DNA of 64,000 nucleotides from Fidelibacterota bacterium (GTDB taxonomy: Bacteria; Fidelibacterota; Marinisomatia; SCGC-AAA003-L08; TS1B11), in the NCBI GenBank assembly GCA_004124875.1, contig SCKJ01000001.1, positions 434,001 to 498,000 of the forward strand, written 5' to 3'. The translations under genes were made by a program, and so were the position numbers. The notes beneath the pieces were generated by a model. That model did not search any database. It had not been told where the DNA came from and was given only the letters and a program-made list of their open reading frames with translations. Shown here piece by piece: positions 43,650-52,936 of the stretch; positions within the stretch are counted from its first letter, which is position 1; each line of letters begins with the position of its first letter.

Positions 43650-45053
43650 ATGCCCGCAATAACGACATCAGCAACGCGTGAAATAATCGATGATTTCGCG
43701 CAGGAAATTCAGCATCGATTGACAAAAACTCCGAAGCCATCCATGGAAGTGATCAATTTTAGAAATGAAACAAAAGAAAAGCGTGAACGACCGATAGTTA
43801 GTGTCCCCATCGAAATTCTTCGATACAGGAAGAATAATGGGCGTATAGCCTCAGATGTTCTCGATCACGAGCGAAATGTAGGTATGTTGGATGAAAAGGA
43901 TGAACTTTCCCAAGAGACGATAAGAGATTTTCTTGAGAAGAAAGACCCGGAGCGCACGGAAGTCCTAAAGAAAGACATCATTCATAAGGGGCAACGGGAA
44001 CCCGCAATTATAACTTGTGATGGTTTCCTCGTCAATGGCAATCGCCGAAAAATGGTGCTTCAGATGCTCCAGCATGAGTTCCCCAACGAGGATGAGTACA
44101 GATTTATGAACGTCGTAATCTTGCCAGGAAAAAATGAAGAGGGAGGCCCACCGACACTACTCGAAATTGAACAGATTGAAAACCGCTACCAACTCCAGAG
44201 TGACGGTAGATCAGAATATTACGGATTCGATCGTGCCCTATCTATCGAGAGGAAAATTGAATTTGGATTCTCTCTTGAGGCTCAGTTGCGTGACGATCCA
44301 CAATATGTGAATGGCACACCCAAGGAAATCAAGATAGCAGTTAAAGAATATCAAAAGAAATATATTCAGCCGCTAAGATGTGTTGATCGATACCTTGCCC
44401 AGTTTGGACGTGAAGGACTTTATCGAACAATCTCGACAGGAATGTCGGACCCCGAAGGCCGTTGGCAGGCATTTATTGACTACAGCAATGCCTATATGAG
44501 CATTTTCAGCAATCCAAAAAATCTTTTAAAGTTTGGAATCGAGGAAGATGAAATCGGCGAAATTGAGGAGGCTGCTTTTGATATTATTAGACTCCGAACA
44601 GTGCCTGACATGCCTAAGGTTCATACAATTATGCGGAATTTACCCAAGTATTGTCGCACCAACGAAGGCAAGAATGCTATTAAATCGATAGCGCAAAAAG
44701 TAGGCCCCATTTTATCAAGTGAGGAATCAATTGATGAGAACGGCAAACATTTATCGATCCAAGAAATTGATGCAAAATGGGCTGCCAAAAACATCGAGAC
44801 GATCACCTATCACATCAAGACTGCATCGCGAAGCCATGAATCATTGAAGGAAAGGGAAACACCGCTTGAGTTACTAGAAGCAGCGTATAAAAAACTCACA
44901 CATGAAGACATGGATCTGGAGTCAATAGCGATCAATGATCTTGATAAGGCCCGGAAGTTGGCGGTAAAAGTTAAAAATCGTGCTAGCGACTTAGAGAGCC
45001 AAATATATCACTTCAAGAAAGATTTAAAACGCCTTAAGAATAAAAAGTCGTGA
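43650..45053 (+). CDS. ParB-like nuclease-domain protein of a defence-like operon
   Basis: 467 residues. Residues 48-140 form a ParB N-terminal-like domain: IVSVPIEILRYRKNNGR, an inserted charged loop, then PAIITCDGFLVNGNRRKML-type sequence with the NGNRR box (129-133) of ParB-fold proteins. The rest is helical and ends in a coiled coil of Lys-rich residues (DLESQIYHFKKDLKRLKNK). It has no partition helix-turn-helix. AAGGAG precedes the ATG, and its stop overlaps the helicase start (GTGA). In defence contexts ParB-like proteins act as ATP- or CTP-dependent sensors or nucleases; the role here is inference. Confidence 0.75.
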   Translation: MPAITTSATREIIDDFAQEIQHRLTKTPKPSMEVINFRNETKEKRERPIVSVPIEILRYRKNNGRIASDVLDHERNVGMLDEKDELSQETIRDFLEKKDPERTEVLKKDIIHKGQREPAIITCDGFLVNGNRRKMVLQMLQHEFPNEDEYRFMNVVILPGKNEEGGPPTLLEIEQIENRYQLQSDGRSEYYGFDRALSIERKIEFGFSLEAQLRDDPQYVNGTPKEIKIAVKEYQKKYIQPLRCVDRYLAQFGREGLYRTISTGMSDPEGRWQAFIDYSNAYMSIFSNPKNLLKFGIEEDEIGEIEEAAFDIIRLRTVPDMPKVHTIMRNLPKYCRTNEGKNAIKSIAQKVGPILSSEESIDENGKHLSIQEIDAKWAAKNIETITYHIKTASRSHESLKERETPLELLEAAYKKLTHEDMDLESIAINDLDKARKLAVKVKNRASDLESQIYHFKKDLKRLKNKKS

Positions 45054-46945
45054 TCAAGATTCTGACTGAGGGTGATCAACTGGTGATTCAAGTAGAGGAA
45101 GGAGACCTGGAGCCACGTCATGCCAGTCAATTTGTATATTGGGGCTTCGAGTATGATTCAAAGAGAAGAAGGTATACCGCGCCTGAAGCAGGCAAATTAA
45201 CATTATTACAAAAAGTGACTGCTTATCTGGAAAAATCTGGGCATTCTCCCCGACTCAGTGCAGAATTAGAGTCAGTCCTCCAAAGAATAAAGACTGCCGA
45301 AATAGCTCTGAGTATGGCACTTGATGCCGGAATGAAACTTAAAGATGGGGCGGTCGACATGCTTAAGGCCCAGGAGTTTAGCGACTATCTAAAAATGAAT
45401 TTGCCACGACGGTTGAAAGAACATCAGATAAAAGCGGCCCTCCACTTATTGGCGGTTCAAAACGGTGCGAATTTTTCGGTGCCTGGAAGTGGTAAAACAA
45501 CGGTCGTCTTGGCTGTATTCCATCTACTCCGGCATCTCGGAGAAGTCGATGCTCTATTTGTTGTTGGTCCACCAGCCTGTTTTGGTCCTTGGCGGACCGA
45601 ATACAAAGAAACGCTAGGCAAATCGCCCACCTATGAAATACTTGCTGGAGGCAACGTAGATGATCGCCGCACAAAGTACTTAGTCAATCCGGACTCCGTT
45701 TGTGACCTATACCTTACAACCTTCCAAACGCTCCAACGGGATTGGGAGAAAGTGCGCATACTTTTCGAAAAACAAGGTGTCAAATTCTATTTGGTGGTGG
45801 ACGAAGCCCATTACATCAAGCAAATTAACGGTGCTTGGGCAGAGGCAGTTTTGAACGTGGCGAGTCATGCGGTGCGTAGAACAATTCTGACTGGTACTCC
45901 ATACCCCCAATCCTACGCTGATGCCTTTAATCTCTTTGATGTTCTATGGCCGGAGCGCCCTCCTATATCTGCCACGGATCGCCACAGGGTGCAGTATCTC
46001 ACACAGAAAAACCACCTGCCTGAGGCTGCCGAAATCCTCAAAGAAACAGTTGGGCCGTTATTCTATCGAGTACGCAAACCCGATTTAGGGCTTGCACCTC
46101 AGATATTTCATGCACCGATACAAATAAAAATGAACAAATATGAAAGACTCGTATATGACTCGATCCTGGATAAAATACAGGAACTCTCGCAATCAGATTA
46201 TTTCCGAGATATTGATCTGCTCATGCGCTTACGCAGGGGTAGAATGATACGCCTGCGTCAATGTGTTTCATACTCAGCACTACTTAGATCAGCCATAACT
46301 GAGTACACTGAAAACCTTCTTGAAGGCGATATGGCGCTTTCTGATGTTATAATGCGCTACGATGAACTTGAGACTCCGGGGAAAATTGAGACGTTGTTAC
46401 CAATTCTTCAGAACCTATTGGATCGTGGTGAAAAGGTAGTCATCTGGTCAAATTTCGTACAAACCCTGGAATTGTTATGTGAAAGAGCGAATACTTCAGA
46501 TCACCATTCTAAATTGATCTACGGCGCGACACCAATCCAATCCACAAATTTCAGTGATGAGATGACACGGGAAGAAATCATCCAGCAGTTTTTGCGCCCT
46601 GATAGTGGGGTGGATGTGCTCGTTGCAAACCCTGCGGCATGTGCAGAATCTATATCATTGCACAAGTCATGCTCTTATGCGATCTACTACGACCTTTCGT
46701 ATAACAGTGCACAATACTTACAATCTCTTGATCGAATTCATCGCGTCGGCGGATCGGAAGACAAATCCGCGAATTACATATTCCTCCAATATGAGAATAG
46801 CATTGATGCGGATATCTTATCGAATGTCAGGACGAAAGCGGAAAATATGAGCCAAGTAATTGATCTGGATTATGCTATCTATTCACTTGATATGTTTGAG
46901 GAAGATGAAGAGCTGGGGGCTTATGCGAGAATCTTTAACAAATAA
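45050..46945 (+). CDS. SNF2-type superfamily 2 helicase/translocase
   Basis: 631 residues. Walker A VPGSGKTT (residues 144-151), DEAH box with HYIK (251-257), motif III TGTP (281-284) and the C-terminal lobe with VVIWSNFVQTLELL and QSLDRIHRVGG (motif VI arginines). This is the SNF2/Rad54-like family of double-stranded-DNA translocases. A 110-residue N-domain of unknown fold precedes it. The GTG start overlaps the ParB-like stop; its own 3' end overlaps the nuclease gene by 23 bases. In the operon it probably couples ATP hydrolysis to DNA scanning for the neighbouring nuclease and methylase. Confidence 0.9.
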   Translation: MIKILTEGDQLVIQVEEGDLEPRHASQFVYWGFEYDSKRRRYTAPEAGKLTLLQKVTAYLEKSGHSPRLSAELESVLQRIKTAEIALSMALDAGMKLKDGAVDMLKAQEFSDYLKMNLPRRLKEHQIKAALHLLAVQNGANFSVPGSGKTTVVLAVFHLLRHLGEVDALFVVGPPACFGPWRTEYKETLGKSPTYEILAGGNVDDRRTKYLVNPDSVCDLYLTTFQTLQRDWEKVRILFEKQGVKFYLVVDEAHYIKQINGAWAEAVLNVASHAVRRTILTGTPYPQSYADAFNLFDVLWPERPPISATDRHRVQYLTQKNHLPEAAEILKETVGPLFYRVRKPDLGLAPQIFHAPIQIKMNKYERLVYDSILDKIQELSQSDYFRDIDLLMRLRRGRMIRLRQCVSYSALLRSAITEYTENLLEGDMALSDVIMRYDELETPGKIETLLPILQNLLDRGEKVVIWSNFVQTLELLCERANTSDHHSKLIYGATPIQSTNFSDEMTREEIIQQFLRPDSGVDVLVANPAACAESISLHKSCSYAIYYDLSYNSAQYLQSLDRIHRVGGSEDKSANYIFLQYENSIDADILSNVRTKAENMSQVIDLDYAIYSLDMFEEDEELGAYARIFNK

Positions 46946-47876
46946 ATTCGATGCATTTCAAGGACTTGAATGGCACAATGTTCTTGAGTTGCTAGAGGTT
47001 CTTCAAGGAAATAAATATAATAAGAAGGACTATATCAAACAGAGGTATAGTTCACAAGCATCAAATTTTAGTGAAACGCTTGCTTTTGCCGTCTCGCTCG
47101 GCGCAATACAAGAAGAGAATGGGCGTGTTCGATCCCTCAAAATATTTCAATCTTCCAATGAGGCTAAAATTCACGATTGGTTTATTAAGCGTATTTTAAA
47201 ACGCCGAAGCCGCTACCGGACACGGATATTCCAATACTTGCGTTTGTTCTGTATTACAGATGGGCAACCTACATACTGTCCCCCGTCTGTATCCCGACAC
47301 AAGGATAGCCATGTTAGAAACGTCCTTATGGAACTGGGAATCGTATCATATGATGAAAAGCATGACTCCTATCAAATATCAAATCAATATTTTGACCATT
47401 ATGCGTTGGCATGTGATAGCGCTAAAATTAAGAAGCCCGAAACACTGCGTGCCTCGATCCGCTCCAGGGAATTAATTGGTTTGGCAGCGGAAAAAGCCGT
47501 CATGTTATTCGAACAAAGCCGATTGGGTAGTAACTTTGCTAATCGTGTCAAGCATGTTGCTTTACAGAATTCCTCGGCCGGCTATGATATACGAAGTGTA
47601 ACGATTGAGGATGGCGGTGTCATTATCCCAAGATATATTGAAGTAAAAGCCGTTTCGTTCTCATCTTTTCAATTCCATTGGACTCGAAATGAGGTCCATG
47701 TGGCAAGACAGTTAGCAGATTGGTATTTTCTGTATTTGATCCCCGTAAAGGGCCATTCTCGCTTTATCAGCCGCGAGATTAAAATTATTGCCAATCCGCA
47801 TTCTGTGGTTCTTCGAACACCTGGCACTTGGCTTGTCGAACCTGATGTATTACTATGCTGTCTTCGAGAAGAATAA
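46923..47876 (+). CDS. DUF3883-like protein with PD-(D/E)XK nuclease signature
   Basis: 317 residues from ATG 46,923 (GGGGG just upstream, overlapping the helicase gene). The C-terminal half matches DUF3883: GLAAEKAVMLFEQSRL, VKHVALQNSSAGYDIRSV, RYIEVKAVS, then HWTRNEVHVARQLADWYFLYLI. Glu190, Asp222, Glu240 and Lys242 fit the PD-(D/E)XK metal-dependent nuclease layout. The N-terminal 150 residues are helical and may read DNA or contact the helicase. An earlier in-frame ATG at 46,860 lies inside the helicase gene and is rejected. It is probably the effector nuclease of the operon. Confidence 0.8.
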   Translation: MRESLTNKFDAFQGLEWHNVLELLEVLQGNKYNKKDYIKQRYSSQASNFSETLAFAVSLGAIQEENGRVRSLKIFQSSNEAKIHDWFIKRILKRRSRYRTRIFQYLRLFCITDGQPTYCPPSVSRHKDSHVRNVLMELGIVSYDEKHDSYQISNQYFDHYALACDSAKIKKPETLRASIRSRELIGLAAEKAVMLFEQSRLGSNFANRVKHVALQNSSAGYDIRSVTIEDGGVIIPRYIEVKAVSFSSFQFHWTRNEVHVARQLADWYFLYLIPVKGHSRFISREIKIIANPHSVVLRTPGTWLVEPDVLLCCLREE

Positions 47877-47945
47877 TTGACTTTTGAAAAGATTCTCCCC
47901 ATGACAACTGAATATATATCGCCCACCCATACAGAAGAATCACTG

Positions 47946-48854
47946 ATGGCAAAACCCGTCAAAGCACCATTTGGCTACTATGGTGCTAAGCAAAATATTG
48001 CCCGAAAGATAATCAACACTCTTCCACCACATAATGCATGGGTGGAAGGATTCTGCGGTTCTGCAGCGCTTACGCTTGCTAAGCATCCGGTTCCGATAGA
48101 AGTTATCAATGACCTTGATGGACAGATTGTGAATCTATTTAACCAACTTCGTAATAATAGCGAGGCTCTTTGTAGGGCAGTTGCACTCACACCCTATGCG
48201 CGAGAAGAATTCGAGCAGGCACGTGCACCATTTGGTGCAGATCTCGATCCTCTTGAACGCGCTCGGAGATTTCTTGTCAAGACCATGATGACCGTAAATG
48301 GCACATATGGGTCATCAGGAAGTGGATTTTCTTATTCTTCTTCATATGCAAGGGAGGGAAAAGAAGCCCGTGTGAATCGTTGGTATAACTTGCCAGCACG
48401 TCTTGAGAAAGTTGTAGATCGACTCCGTGGGATACGAATAGAAAACCGCGATGCCCTTGAACTAATTGAGATGTTCAGAAACCGTCCTGCAACCCTAATG
48501 TATCTTGATCCACCCTACTACACTCAAACCGATCATAAGTACGTGATTGATGCAAACGATAGGCAGTTCCACTTGAATTTGCTTAAGGCCTGCAAGAGGG
48601 CCCGTTGCATGCTACTCATTAGCGGATACGAGAACGATTTGTATGATGAACAATTGACTCAGGAGGATGGGTGGAAGAAGTGGATCATTGAAACCCACAC
48701 GCGCGATACTTCAGGGAAAAGTTACGCACGATCCGAAGTACTGTGGATGAACAGGCAGTTTCAAAAGGCCAAATTGCAAGGAAAAATCCCGATCCTCTTG
48801 AGGAAGAAGGAGCGATATGATAACAAAATCAATCCGCCACGAGGAAGGGATTAA
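47946..48854 (+). CDS. DNA adenine methyltransferase (Dam/D12 class)
   Basis: About 302 residues from ATG 47,946. The opening VKAPFGYYGAK is the usual start of D12 methylases, followed by the SAM-binding VEGFCGSAAL (33-42) and the catalytic DPPY (188-191, LMYLDPPYYTQ). A Ser/Tyr-rich loop (GSSGSGFSYSSSY) may be the target-recognition hairpin. It methylates N6 of adenine, normally in a short palindrome such as GATC; the site cannot be predicted. Alternative starts (TTG 47,877, ATG 47,901) would add residues with no family counterpart. As the last gene of the ParB-helicase-nuclease operon it probably protects host DNA. Confidence 0.93.
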   Translation: MAKPVKAPFGYYGAKQNIARKIINTLPPHNAWVEGFCGSAALTLAKHPVPIEVINDLDGQIVNLFNQLRNNSEALCRAVALTPYAREEFEQARAPFGADLDPLERARRFLVKTMMTVNGTYGSSGSGFSYSSSYAREGKEARVNRWYNLPARLEKVVDRLRGIRIENRDALELIEMFRNRPATLMYLDPPYYTQTDHKYVIDANDRQFHLNLLKACKRARCMLLISGYENDLYDEQLTQEDGWKKWIIETHTRDTSGKSYARSEVLWMNRQFQKAKLQGKIPILLRKKERYDNKINPPRGRD

Positions 48855-48977
48855 TCGAATTATTGCTTATGCTGCTTCAGGAGCTGGCGATCGGAATTCC
48901 CCTGTTTTCCTTAATGAGCGAACCGTACTTTTATAATAATAGGCACCACAATTCTTACGTTTAATTTGTGAACAAAC

Positions 48978-49886
48978 TTGAATAATCCGCCGACGCTCGT
49001 ATTATTTCGAAACCACCCTAAAAGCCAGATTTTGAATGAACAGCTTCTCAGCTCACTGCAAGCGCTGGAAACGTGCTACTTCTTAATTGCTCTCGGTAGA
49101 TTTCCTCATGCACTGACGACCTGTGCGATCTCCATTGAGAGCGCAATGCAAGCCTCTTCAACTCTGATGATGACGGCTAAAAATTCGTTACAAGATGGAT
49201 TTAAAAAGGCAAGGAAATTGCGAAATGGGTTCAACGAGATTAGTTCTGATAAATTTGAAAGATTCAGGGTAGCTCGGAATCGAATAACGCATGAAGGCTT
49301 CAGTCCAAAGGATGATGATGAATCGGCTCGACTACTAATCGAAGTAGGGTTTCCGTTACTCTTGCTCTGTTACCGCGAATTGCATTCCTTTGATCTAATG
49401 GATGCACTCATTGTTGAGTTGAATGAGCATCTCCAAATCGCAAATAGAGTATACAAGCTTGTAAGAAAGGATAAAAATCTCCATAATATTGAAATTCAAT
49501 ACTGTTTTGACAGTTTCGCTCAATGTCTCCGGCTTCAATTAAAGGGAAATTTTTTACCCGATTGGGAAGAGGATGTGCTAATCAAATCGGAGAACATTGG
49601 TACAAAATTTGGGGCGATGGAATTAATTCTTAACAAAGTTTCAGACTTGTTTGGAGATTACGAAAGATTTAACTGCCCCGTATGCCAAGATGTTGACTCA
49701 GTGCTTGGATCAATCGACATGGATTACCTTCACTTGGGGGATGTATTAATTCAAAGAATGGTTTGCGGCTCATGTGGTTTTACAATCGGATTTGGGAAAC
49801 CACATTTAGCCATGGAATTGCTCCGAGAACAGATTGATAAGGTGGAGTCGAAAATATTGAAAGAGTATGGCATTAATCAAACCTAG
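48978..49886 (+). CDS. HEPN-domain protein with C-terminal zinc ribbon
   Basis: 302 residues. A helical domain contains VARNRITHEGF, where R100-N101-...-H105 fits the Rx4-6H active-site motif of HEPN ribonucleases. The C-terminal third has CPVCQ near residue 235 and CGSCGF near 265, a zinc-ribbon pair. HEPN proteins act as toxins or RNA-cleaving defence effectors. The start is TTG 48,978; no better codon exists in frame. It lies 123 bases after the methylase on the same strand and overlaps the following gene by 20 bases, so it heads a second small operon. Confidence 0.65.
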   Translation: MNNPPTLVLFRNHPKSQILNEQLLSSLQALETCYFLIALGRFPHALTTCAISIESAMQASSTLMMTAKNSLQDGFKKARKLRNGFNEISSDKFERFRVARNRITHEGFSPKDDDESARLLIEVGFPLLLLCYRELHSFDLMDALIVELNEHLQIANRVYKLVRKDKNLHNIEIQYCFDSFAQCLRLQLKGNFLPDWEEDVLIKSENIGTKFGAMELILNKVSDLFGDYERFNCPVCQDVDSVLGSIDMDYLHLGDVLIQRMVCGSCGFTIGFGKPHLAMELLREQIDKVESKILKEYGINQT

Positions 49887-50175
49887 AGCCCTCCAATATT
49901 TTAAGAAGTACGGACTTCTCGAGACTATAAAATGGGTTGAAGAAGATTTACGGAATACCTCCAAAGCGGACCTTGAGCTGCTCTCAACCGTGGACTTTGC
50001 CACCCTCGAGTTGGACAGAGAGGGGAATGCTATTTCAGTGATAACCGTACGCGACCTTATCGCCAGCGAACCTGAATGGGCAGCCAAACTGGACCAGGAG
50101 CCGTTCTCGGGCGAGAATATCGCCACGGCATTGAAGAAGCTGGGAGAGTTGTTTGGGGATGGGGAAACAAGTTGA
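49867..50175 (+). CDS. Unknown small protein after the HEPN gene
   Basis: 102 residues, mainly helical and acidic (WVEEDLRNTSKADLELL, EPEWAAKLDQEPF). The ATG lies inside the HEPN gene, and the stop overlaps the next start (TGATG). No family. It could be an antitoxin-like partner of the HEPN protein by position, but nothing in the sequence shows this. Confidence 0.5.
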   Translation: MALIKPRALQYFKKYGLLETIKWVEEDLRNTSKADLELLSTVDFATLELDREGNAISVITVRDLIASEPEWAAKLDQEPFSGENIATALKKLGELFGDGETS

Positions 50176-50789
50176 TGAAGGCAAATCCATGGTGGCTTTA
50201 CTTAACAACGATTGTCAGCATAGCGATCGCGGTCCGTCTTTCAACGCTACCATTGCCTGCGCCAATCTTTAGTCTACCAGTGTTTGCATTAGCAATCTGG
50301 CAGATCAAGGAGATACTATCACGGTCAATAGCCCACCACGATAGAATTGTGGAGAGAGAGAATGATCGATTGCAGGAAAAAGCGGCTCAAACTCTAAAGC
50401 TGGCCAGCGATCAAAACCTAGAAGCGCGCTGGTCGATACAGGAACTATGGGAGAGAACTGTCTGGCTAGCCAAAAACTTCAAAGAATTATGGCCAGGTGG
50501 AGATAAATCCCAAGACCGAATCGATGGGTATTTAAGCAATCTTCAGGATTACGATGAGTTCTTGACCAACGAATCAATCAATCTGCCAAATACCATCAGG
50601 GAACCAGCCCAGACGATTTTCCAATCAATCCATGAATATAAAAGAGGGAAAGATATGAGATGGGATCCACCTTATGATCCCGAATACAGCTTAGAGGGCG
50701 GCAAGATGATGTCCTCGGGCGCAAAGAGCTTGAATAAGGCTTTTGGCGAGCTTCAGAAAGCGATACGGGATGAATATGGGGTGGAGTGA
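50175..50789 (+). CDS. Membrane-anchored protein of unknown function
   Basis: 204 residues from ATG 50,175, overlapping the preceding stop. Residues 8-45 hold two close hydrophobic helices (WWLYLTTIVSIAIAV, IFSLPVFALAIW), followed by a long charged cytoplasmic part (RIVERENDRLQEKAAQTLKL) with coiled-coil character. Membrane-anchored proteins with such tails are frequent in abortive-infection modules, but no family is recognised here. It is part of the HEPN-HNH run. Confidence 0.6.
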   Translation: MKANPWWLYLTTIVSIAIAVRLSTLPLPAPIFSLPVFALAIWQIKEILSRSIAHHDRIVERENDRLQEKAAQTLKLASDQNLEARWSIQELWERTVWLAKNFKELWPGGDKSQDRIDGYLSNLQDYDEFLTNESINLPNTIREPAQTIFQSIHEYKRGKDMRWDPPYDPEYSLEGGKMMSSGAKSLNKAFGELQKAIRDEYGVE

Positions 50790-50800
50790 GGACATGCCAG

Positions 50801-51814
50801 ATGAACACTGAAGCACAGCCAACCGAACAGCACACGAAGGCGTGCATCTTCTGTTTTCGTACTGATTTGGAGACTGAGTTTTCTGAGGAACACATTATTC
50901 CCCAAAGCATAGGCGGGAGGCTTGTGCTGGATCAAGTTTGCAAAGAATGCAATGATCAGTTAGGACATCAAGTCGACGTCGACATTCTCAAAATTCCCGA
51001 GATATTGAAGGCTTTGGAGTTTCTAAACATACCTTACAATCGTGAAGGTATTCTGCGTTCATACTATGATGTTCAGGGAAAGAGCCCGGAAGGGCCAAGA
51101 AATATCAGAGCTACCGCTAGCGGTTTCGAACCTCTCCCTCAGCAAATGCCGGACGGAAGTTTGCTCACTCCTGATGATAGGGCGATTGAAGATCTAACTA
51201 GAAGGGTCATGAGAGATGAGCGACTAATTGAGGCTGGATTAACTCCAGCACAAATACAGGCAGAGCTGAAGAATCTAATCAGAGCATATAATCAGTCCAA
51301 TCCAGGTGACGTGATAGACTGGCCTGCATTGGGTGTGAAACTGGTTAGGAGGCAGGGGAAAACAACTATTCGAATTCAGTCACGGAAAACTCCTCAAATC
51401 CATAGACTGATGGCCAAAATAGCCTACGAGTTCTTGTTCTTTATCGGTTGGCGAGAGTTCTTAATAAACCGACAAGTTGCTGAACCGCTTTTTAATGCCA
51501 TCCAAGGTGAAACTGACGATAATCCCGCCTACTTTCTGCGACTTGATCCGCTTTCAAATGAATTCGTTCCCATTCATACTATAGAACTACATACCCATCG
51601 CGGGATGACCGAGGTGTACATCCTATTATTTGGAAGAATTGGCTACCGAGTAACTACCATGGCCCTACTCCCTGACTATCTAAAATTCATTGGAGATCAA
51701 TATGGCATCGATGATATTATTGGAATCCATTTCCAACAGCGTTTAGATGGTGAATTAGGCTTCCATGCCATAACTGCTGACGGGGAATACATATGGCTCG
51801 GACAGAAGGAGTAG
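50801..51814 (+). CDS. HNH endonuclease-domain protein
   Basis: 337 residues. The N-terminus has the HNH layout: CIFC near residue 15, EEHIIPQSIGG near 30 with the catalytic His, and CKECN near 46, with Cys pairs holding zinc. The remaining 280 residues are unfamiliar (IRAYNQSNPGDVIDW; GWREFLINRQVAEP) and may bind DNA or sense a signal. A start at ATG 50,801 (GAGG upstream) is preferred to GTG 50,786. HNH proteins of this kind are common effectors in anti-phage islands. Confidence 0.78.
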   Translation: MNTEAQPTEQHTKACIFCFRTDLETEFSEEHIIPQSIGGRLVLDQVCKECNDQLGHQVDVDILKIPEILKALEFLNIPYNREGILRSYYDVQGKSPEGPRNIRATASGFEPLPQQMPDGSLLTPDDRAIEDLTRRVMRDERLIEAGLTPAQIQAELKNLIRAYNQSNPGDVIDWPALGVKLVRRQGKTTIRIQSRKTPQIHRLMAKIAYEFLFFIGWREFLINRQVAEPLFNAIQGETDDNPAYFLRLDPLSNEFVPIHTIELHTHRGMTEVYILLFGRIGYRVTTMALLPDYLKFIGDQYGIDDIIGIHFQQRLDGELGFHAITADGEYIWLGQKE

Positions 51815-51885
51815 GCCATGACCAGTGGAATGCTGCCAATATCAATTTTATAGAAAAAGTCAATTTCGCGGCAAATTCTGCTTAA
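51793..51885 (+). CDS. Possible 30-residue protein
   Basis: A 30-codon frame with GGGGAA seven bases before its ATG, overlapping the end of the HNH gene. It ends IEKVNFAANSA; a related string (KKINFDTNPA) follows the stop codon of the gene at 52,449-52,868. The shared ending, with several third-position changes, suggests that the 30-base repeats were once coding. Weak evidence for expression. Confidence 0.25.
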   Translation: MARTEGVGHDQWNAANINFIEKVNFAANSA

Positions 51886-51911
51886 AGGGTAGAACAACAA
51901 AAGGAGCGCCA

Positions 51912-52382
51912 GTGAAAGAAAACGACGATAGAGATAAAATAGTAGAAATCTTGCAAGGTTACACATGGACATATGCAGATAAGGATCCAGTGGCACTGAG
52001 CATTATCCGCGATCGGATCGAGTCTGCTGCCAGGATCCGGAAGATGCATTTCTATTCGGAATTAGTTACCGGTGTTGTCTTCCACCTACCAAACGTGCAT
52101 GAGGGCCGGGATTACGAGATTCAAACCGATGAGTGGCAGGGACTAGACCGTCGAATTATTGGCGACTTTCTGGGTAAACTTTCTGGCCAAAGCTTCATTG
52201 ATCACGGCTTCATGCTTAGTGCTATTGTGATTGGAAAATATGAGAACCAGCCAAGCGACTTCTTCTTCGATTGGATGAAGGAAATAAATATTCTGACAGA
52301 TCTTAATGAGCCAACAATCTTAAAATTTTGGGCAGAGCAAGTAAAGAAGATATTCAGCCATTACGCATCTGGGGGAGGGTGA
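51912..52382 (+). CDS. Unknown soluble protein
   Basis: 156 residues from GTG 51,912, set by AAAGGAG five bases upstream; a longer reading from 51,825 lacks a ribosome-binding site. No signal peptide or membrane segment. Segments such as RKMHFYSELVTGVVFHLP and DRRIIGDFLGKLSGQSF have alternating strand and helix. No family is recognised. It is part of the accessory run between HNH and Mrr genes. Confidence 0.55.
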   Translation: MKENDDRDKIVEILQGYTWTYADKDPVALSIIRDRIESAARIRKMHFYSELVTGVVFHLPNVHEGRDYEIQTDEWQGLDRRIIGDFLGKLSGQSFIDHGFMLSAIVIGKYENQPSDFFFDWMKEINILTDLNEPTILKFWAEQVKKIFSHYASGGG

Positions 52383-52448
52383 GATGGGGATTCGAGCTAC
52401 GGCGTTTGATATGAGATACATGTGGCCAGCCGAAACGGAGCAGAGACA

Positions 52449-52868
52449 ATGATTGAAGGACAATTCGTCACTTTTCCAATCGATAGAAAGTCTGCAAACC
52501 AGGTCACTGAGGGCAATGTGCTTTTAAGAAAGACCAAAGAGGATTCCGACTTATTTACTGGTATGATTGTACGAATTGTGCCTCTTGATAGTGGCCGCTC
52601 TATTACCCGCAAACTGAAGCTGGCCAACACTGGATTGAAATCTGATGAGATCGGGCTACATACTGAATCAAAACGACGGATGTACGGAAACTTACCGCGA
52701 CCAGATGAAGTGCTTCACCTACTCATCAAGCCTGCAAATTTGATCCATCGCATCACGTTTTATGCAACGCATTCGGGCTTGCCTAATTGGGTAAATAACT
52801 TGATTGCCATAGCAGGAATAGTTGGAATAGTTCTTGGATTTGCGAAGTGGGCTTTGGGGATGTTTTGA
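52449..52868 (+). CDS. Unknown protein with C-terminal membrane helix
   Basis: 139 residues from ATG 52,449 (GGAG upstream). The body is beta-rich (EGQFVTFPIDRKSANQ, GMIVRIVPLDSGRSI), and the last 25 residues form a membrane helix (LIAIAGIVGIVLGFAKWALGMF), so it is tail-anchored. The stop codon is followed in frame by KKINFDTNPA and a second stop, similar to the ending of the small frame at 51,793. No family is recognised. Confidence 0.55.
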   Translation: MIEGQFVTFPIDRKSANQVTEGNVLLRKTKEDSDLFTGMIVRIVPLDSGRSITRKLKLANTGLKSDEIGLHTESKRRMYGNLPRPDEVLHLLIKPANLIHRITFYATHSGLPNWVNNLIAIAGIVGIVLGFAKWALGMF

Positions 52869-52936
52869 AAAAAAATCAACTTCGATACGAATCCCGCTTA
52901 ATAGCGCGGCTGTAAAAAACTGAAAGGAAGTTGAAC

